Assembly: GCA_964535305.1 (NCBI GenBank) | Contig: CAZHTF010000020.1 | Span: 1 to 43,199 of the forward strand | DNA: 43,199 nt | Direction: 5' to 3' | Origin: CAZHTF01 sp964535305 | GTDB taxonomy: Bacteria; Planctomycetota; Phycisphaerae; UBA1845; Fen-1342 | Part shown: positions 40,698-43,199 of the stretch, piece after piece | How positions within the stretch are numbered: the stretch's first letter is position 1 | Layout: each line of letters begins with the position of its first letter | Made by a program: the position numbers and the translations under genes | Notes under the pieces: generated by a model | Databases searched by the model: none | What the model was told of the DNA's origin: nothing | The model's input: the letters and a program-made list of their open reading frames with translations, nothing else

Positions 40698-43040
40698 ATG
40701 GCAGCCGCTTCCTTCACGCTCAATCGGGCCGAGGTCATCGATCGCAACTTCGTGCGCTTCTGCGCCGAGCGCGGCAGCGCGTGCAGCCTGCCGCCGCGCC
40801 GCCCACTGCAAGAGCCGATTTACGCGGACCGGCCAACGATCAGCGGGCGCTTGCTCCGCGAGCTGTTCGAATCTCAGATCGTCAGCCGGCACCTCGACCT
40901 GATGGCCCGCGAGCTGCGCAAGCAGAATCGCGGCTATTACACGATCGGCAGCAGCGGGCACGAGGGCAACGTCGCCGTCGGCCGCGCCACGCGTTACACC
41001 GATCCCGCATTTTTGCACTACCGCAGCGGCGGCTTCATGGCAGAACGCGCCCGCCAGCTTCCCACGCAGAATTTCATTCGTGACACGCTGCTTTCCTTCA
41101 CGGCCGCGGCCCAAGAGCCGATCTCCGGCGGGCGGCACAAGGTCTGGGGCAGCGTGCCGCTGTGTGTGCCGCCACAGACCAGCACAATCGCCAGCCACCT
41201 GCCGCGGGCGATGGGTGCGGCGCTCTCGCTGGAGCGCGGCAAGCGCCTGGGCCTGCGGCCGGTGCTGGGCCAGCACGGCGAGATTCCTGCCGACAGCATC
41301 GTGGTCTGCACCTTCGGCGACGCCAGCACGAATCACAGCGTGGCGCAGGGGGCGTTCAACGCGGCGTGTTACGCAGCGTTTCAGAATCTGCCGGCGCCGC
41401 TGCTGTGGGTGTGCGAAGACAATGGCATCGGCATTTCGGTGCACAGCGCACCGGGCTGGGTCGAGCGGAGCTTCAGCAATCGCCCGCCGATGCGCTATTT
41501 CAAGTGCGACGGGCTGGACTTGGTGGACGCGATCGCGGTCGCGACCGAGGCGGCTGACTACGTGCGCGCCACGCGAAAGCCCGCGTTTCTGCACATGCGC
41601 GTGGTGCGGCTGATGGGGCACGCCGGCACCGACCCGGAGACCGAGTATCACACGCTGGCGCAGATCGAGGCAGACGAGGCCAAGGATCCGCTGCTCGCTT
41701 CGGCCCGCACGCTGATCGACGCGGGCTACCTGTCGGCCGCAGAAGTGGCCGAGCTGTACGAAGAGGTGCGGCAACGGGTGAGGGCTGAGGCCGATCTGCT
41801 CGGTACACCGCCAAAGCTTCAATCCGCCGCACAGATCATGGCGCCGCTGGCGCCGCTCAGTCCGCAGCGGGTGCGCGAGGAAGCTCGGCGCAGCGCCAGT
41901 CGCGATGCGCGATTGCAGGCCTTCGCGCTGGACAGCACGCCTGGGTTCCTCAAATCCGGCGAGCGCGAACGGCTGCCCGAGCACCAGCCGCCGCGGCACC
42001 TGGCGGTGCTGATCAACTGGGCCCTGCGTGACCTGCTCGCGAAGTATCCAGAGATGGCAATTTTCGGCGAGGACGTAGCGGCCCGCGGCGGCGTGTACTA
42101 CGTCACCGCCGGGCTGAGCGCACGCTTCGGCGTGGGGCGCGTCTTCAACACGCTGCTGGATGAGACCAGCATCCTGGGCATGGCGATCGGGGCCGGGCAC
42201 CTGGGCATGCTGCCGGTGCCGGAGATTCAATACCTGGCATATGTTTACAACGCGATTGACCAACTGCGCGGCGAAGCCTGCTCGACGCAGTTCTTCTCGA
42301 AGGACCAGTATCGCAATCCGATGGTGCTGCGCGTGCAATCGTGGGCATATCAGAAGGGCTTCGGCGGGCACTTTCACAATGACAACGGCATCGCGGCGCT
42401 GCGCGACATCCCCGGGCTGATCGTCTGCACGCCGGCCCGCGGAGATGACGCCGCCCGCATGCTGCGCACCTGCCTGGCGCTGGCCAAGGTCGATGGACGC
42501 GTGGTGGCGTTCCTCGAGCCGATTGCGCTCTACATGACGAAAGATCTGTACGAACCGGGCGACGGGCTGTGGCTGAGCAATTACCCAGCGCCCGACGATT
42601 CGATCGATCTGGGCCAGGGCCGTGTCTATCACGAAGACGCCAAGCAGCTCACGATCCTGACGTTCGCGAACGGCGTGTACATGTCGCTGCGGGCCGCAAA
42701 AACGCTGCGCGAGCAGCACGGCGTCGCGGCGCGGGTCGTCGATCTGCGCTGGCTGAACCCGCTCAACGCCGACTTCATCGTCGAGCAGAGCCTCGCCAGC
42801 GGACACGTACTGGTCGTCGACGAAGGCCGCGAAAGCGGCGGCACATCCGAGGCGATCCTGGCGGTGCTGATGCAGCGCTGCGGGAAAAAGGTGCAGGCAA
42901 CACGGCTCACCGGGCGCGACACCTACGTGCCGCTCGGGCCGGCGGCGGATTTTGTGCTGCCGACCGAGGCCGACATCGTCGCCGCGGCGCTGCAGGTCGC
43001 GGCGCCCCGCGCGGCGCGCGACGCTGTGCGACACGCCTAG
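40698..43040 (+). CDS. 2-oxoacid dehydrogenase E1 component, alpha and beta chains fused
   Basis: 780 residues. The alpha part (about 1-390) has YYTIGSSGHEGNVAVG, GSVPLCVPPQTSTIASHLPRAMGAAL and the thiamine diphosphate motif VVCTFGDASTNHSVAQGAFN...CEDNGIGIS; the usual GDG reads GDA. The beta part (about 430-770) has AIFGEDVAARGGVYYVTAGL, FNTLLDETSILGMAIGAG, GGHFHNDNGIAALRDIPGL, VDLRWLNPLNADFI and VVDEGRESGGTSEAILA. This is the E1 (decarboxylating) component of a branched-chain 2-oxoacid or pyruvate-type dehydrogenase complex; branched-chain type seems likelier from the motifs, but substrate is not certain. E2 and E3 genes are not in view. It follows the trp operon by 74 bp with its own -10-like element. 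Confidence 0.92.
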   Translation: MAAASFTLNRAEVIDRNFVRFCAERGSACSLPPRRPLQEPIYADRPTISGRLLRELFESQIVSRHLDLMARELRKQNRGYYTIGSSGHEGNVAVGRATRYTDPAFLHYRSGGFMAERARQLPTQNFIRDTLLSFTAAAQEPISGGRHKVWGSVPLCVPPQTSTIASHLPRAMGAALSLERGKRLGLRPVLGQHGEIPADSIVVCTFGDASTNHSVAQGAFNAACYAAFQNLPAPLLWVCEDNGIGISVHSAPGWVERSFSNRPPMRYFKCDGLDLVDAIAVATEAADYVRATRKPAFLHMRVVRLMGHAGTDPETEYHTLAQIEADEAKDPLLASARTLIDAGYLSAAEVAELYEEVRQRVRAEADLLGTPPKLQSAAQIMAPLAPLSPQRVREEARRSASRDARLQAFALDSTPGFLKSGERERLPEHQPPRHLAVLINWALRDLLAKYPEMAIFGEDVAARGGVYYVTAGLSARFGVGRVFNTLLDETSILGMAIGAGHLGMLPVPEIQYLAYVYNAIDQLRGEACSTQFFSKDQYRNPMVLRVQSWAYQKGFGGHFHNDNGIAALRDIPGLIVCTPARGDDAARMLRTCLALAKVDGRVVAFLEPIALYMTKDLYEPGDGLWLSNYPAPDDSIDLGQGRVYHEDAKQLTILTFANGVYMSLRAAKTLREQHGVAARVVDLRWLNPLNADFIVEQSLASGHVLVVDEGRESGGTSEAILAVLMQRCGKKVQATRLTGRDTYVPLGPAADFVLPTEADIVAAALQVAAPRAARDAVRHA

Positions 43041-43115
43041 AGCGGTTTCATTTTTGCTCAGTCGCGTAGCGCCTTGAATTCGGCCGCGCAGGGGCCGCGG
43101 GCCGTGGCCGATGGC

Positions 43116-43199
43116 GTGTCTGGCTTCTCTAGCCTGGAATTCGGCCCCGTAGTTCGGCCCCGCAGGGGCCGCGGGGTGTAGCCACGGGTGGAGCGAGGC
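43116..43199 (+). repeat. Dispersed repeat at right edge (second locus)
   Basis: 43116-43148 (GTGTCTGGCTTCTCTAG... ending TCGGCCCC) matches the reverse complement of the core of the 56-bp units at 4281-4392. Next comes a hairpin GGCCCCGCAGGGGCC (43157-43171), then the same 23-bp element as 4253-4275 at 43177-43199, identical and cut by the window end. The 75 bp before it (43041-43115) show only GC-rich DNA, with GGGGCCGCGG repeated. Confidence 0.75.

Noticed and set aside
40005..43034. 1009-codon open frame on the minus strand opposite aroF and the E1 fusion
   Set aside because: The plus-strand genes have clear family motifs. The minus frame is Arg/Gln/His-rich, as expected from GC-rich antisense, and matches nothing known.

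Overview
This is a GC-rich, gene-dense stretch of bacterial chromosome. It most likely comes from a member of Planctomycetota, possibly of the Phycisphaerae or a related class. This placement is an inference. It rests on the adjacent DUF1800/DUF1501 pair, a prepilin-like protein with a C-terminal 'YAFPDGHAE' motif, a surface protein with the 'FTYQGRL...' N-terminus and an S74 chaperone, and several fusion proteins typical of that phylum. No prophage, insertion sequence, CRISPR array, rRNA or tRNA gene was recognised. The accessory-looking material is a set of short repeats at 4.1-4.4 kb and again at the right edge.

Layout. 1-2 kb (minus): GNAT acetyltransferase and gatB, overlapping by 4 bp; gatB runs off the left edge. 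2.2-4.1 kb: acetyl-CoA hydrolase/transferase fused to a GNAT domain. 4.1-4.84 kb: non-coding region with tandem repeats and a strong hairpin. 4.8-11.1 kb: HI0933-type flavoprotein, S74 surface protein, DUF1800 and DUF1501 proteins. 11.1-13.05 kb (minus): prepilin-like protein and a cysteine desulfurase that has no canonical start codon. 13.0-16.9 kb: GGQ release-factor-like protein, lpxI, folD, and a dicarboxylate/amino-acid symporter. 17-19 kb: lipoprotein with a Pro/Ala linker. 19.1-22.5 kb: dxr and rseP. 22.6-24.35 kb (minus): FG-GAP/propeller membrane protein. 24.5-25.35 kb: two-domain 6-pyruvoyl-tetrahydropterin synthase-like protein. 25.35-28.45 kb (minus): GH38 alpha-mannosidase. 28.6-30.6 kb: B12-binding radical SAM protein. 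30.6-30.9 kb (minus): a small protein I do not recognise. 31.1-32.8 kb: TsaC/low-molecular-weight phosphatase fusion and rpiB. 32.8-40.6 kb: a complete tryptophan operon. 40.7-43.04 kb: 2-oxoacid dehydrogenase E1 alpha-beta fusion.

The centre of interest is the trp operon. A promoter drives a 22-residue leader peptide with Trp codons at positions 10, 12 and 13. An alternative-hairpin region and a rho-independent terminator follow, then trpE-trpG-trpD-trpCF-trpB-trpA-aroF, with each start codon overlapping the previous stop. All enzymes from chorismate to tryptophan are encoded, together with DAHP synthase, the entry enzyme of the shikimate pathway. Leader and terminator form a classical translation-dependent attenuator that can be read directly from the sequence.

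A second theme is the start signals. Some genes have good Shine-Dalgarno sequences (for example those at 2173, 8110, 15517, 20246 and 32240). Others lack one and instead have a TANNNT-type -10 hexamer 6-8 nt before the ATG, which predicts leaderless mRNAs (GNAT, folD, dxr, pterin synthase, E1 fusion, GH38, and nearly so the trp leader peptide).
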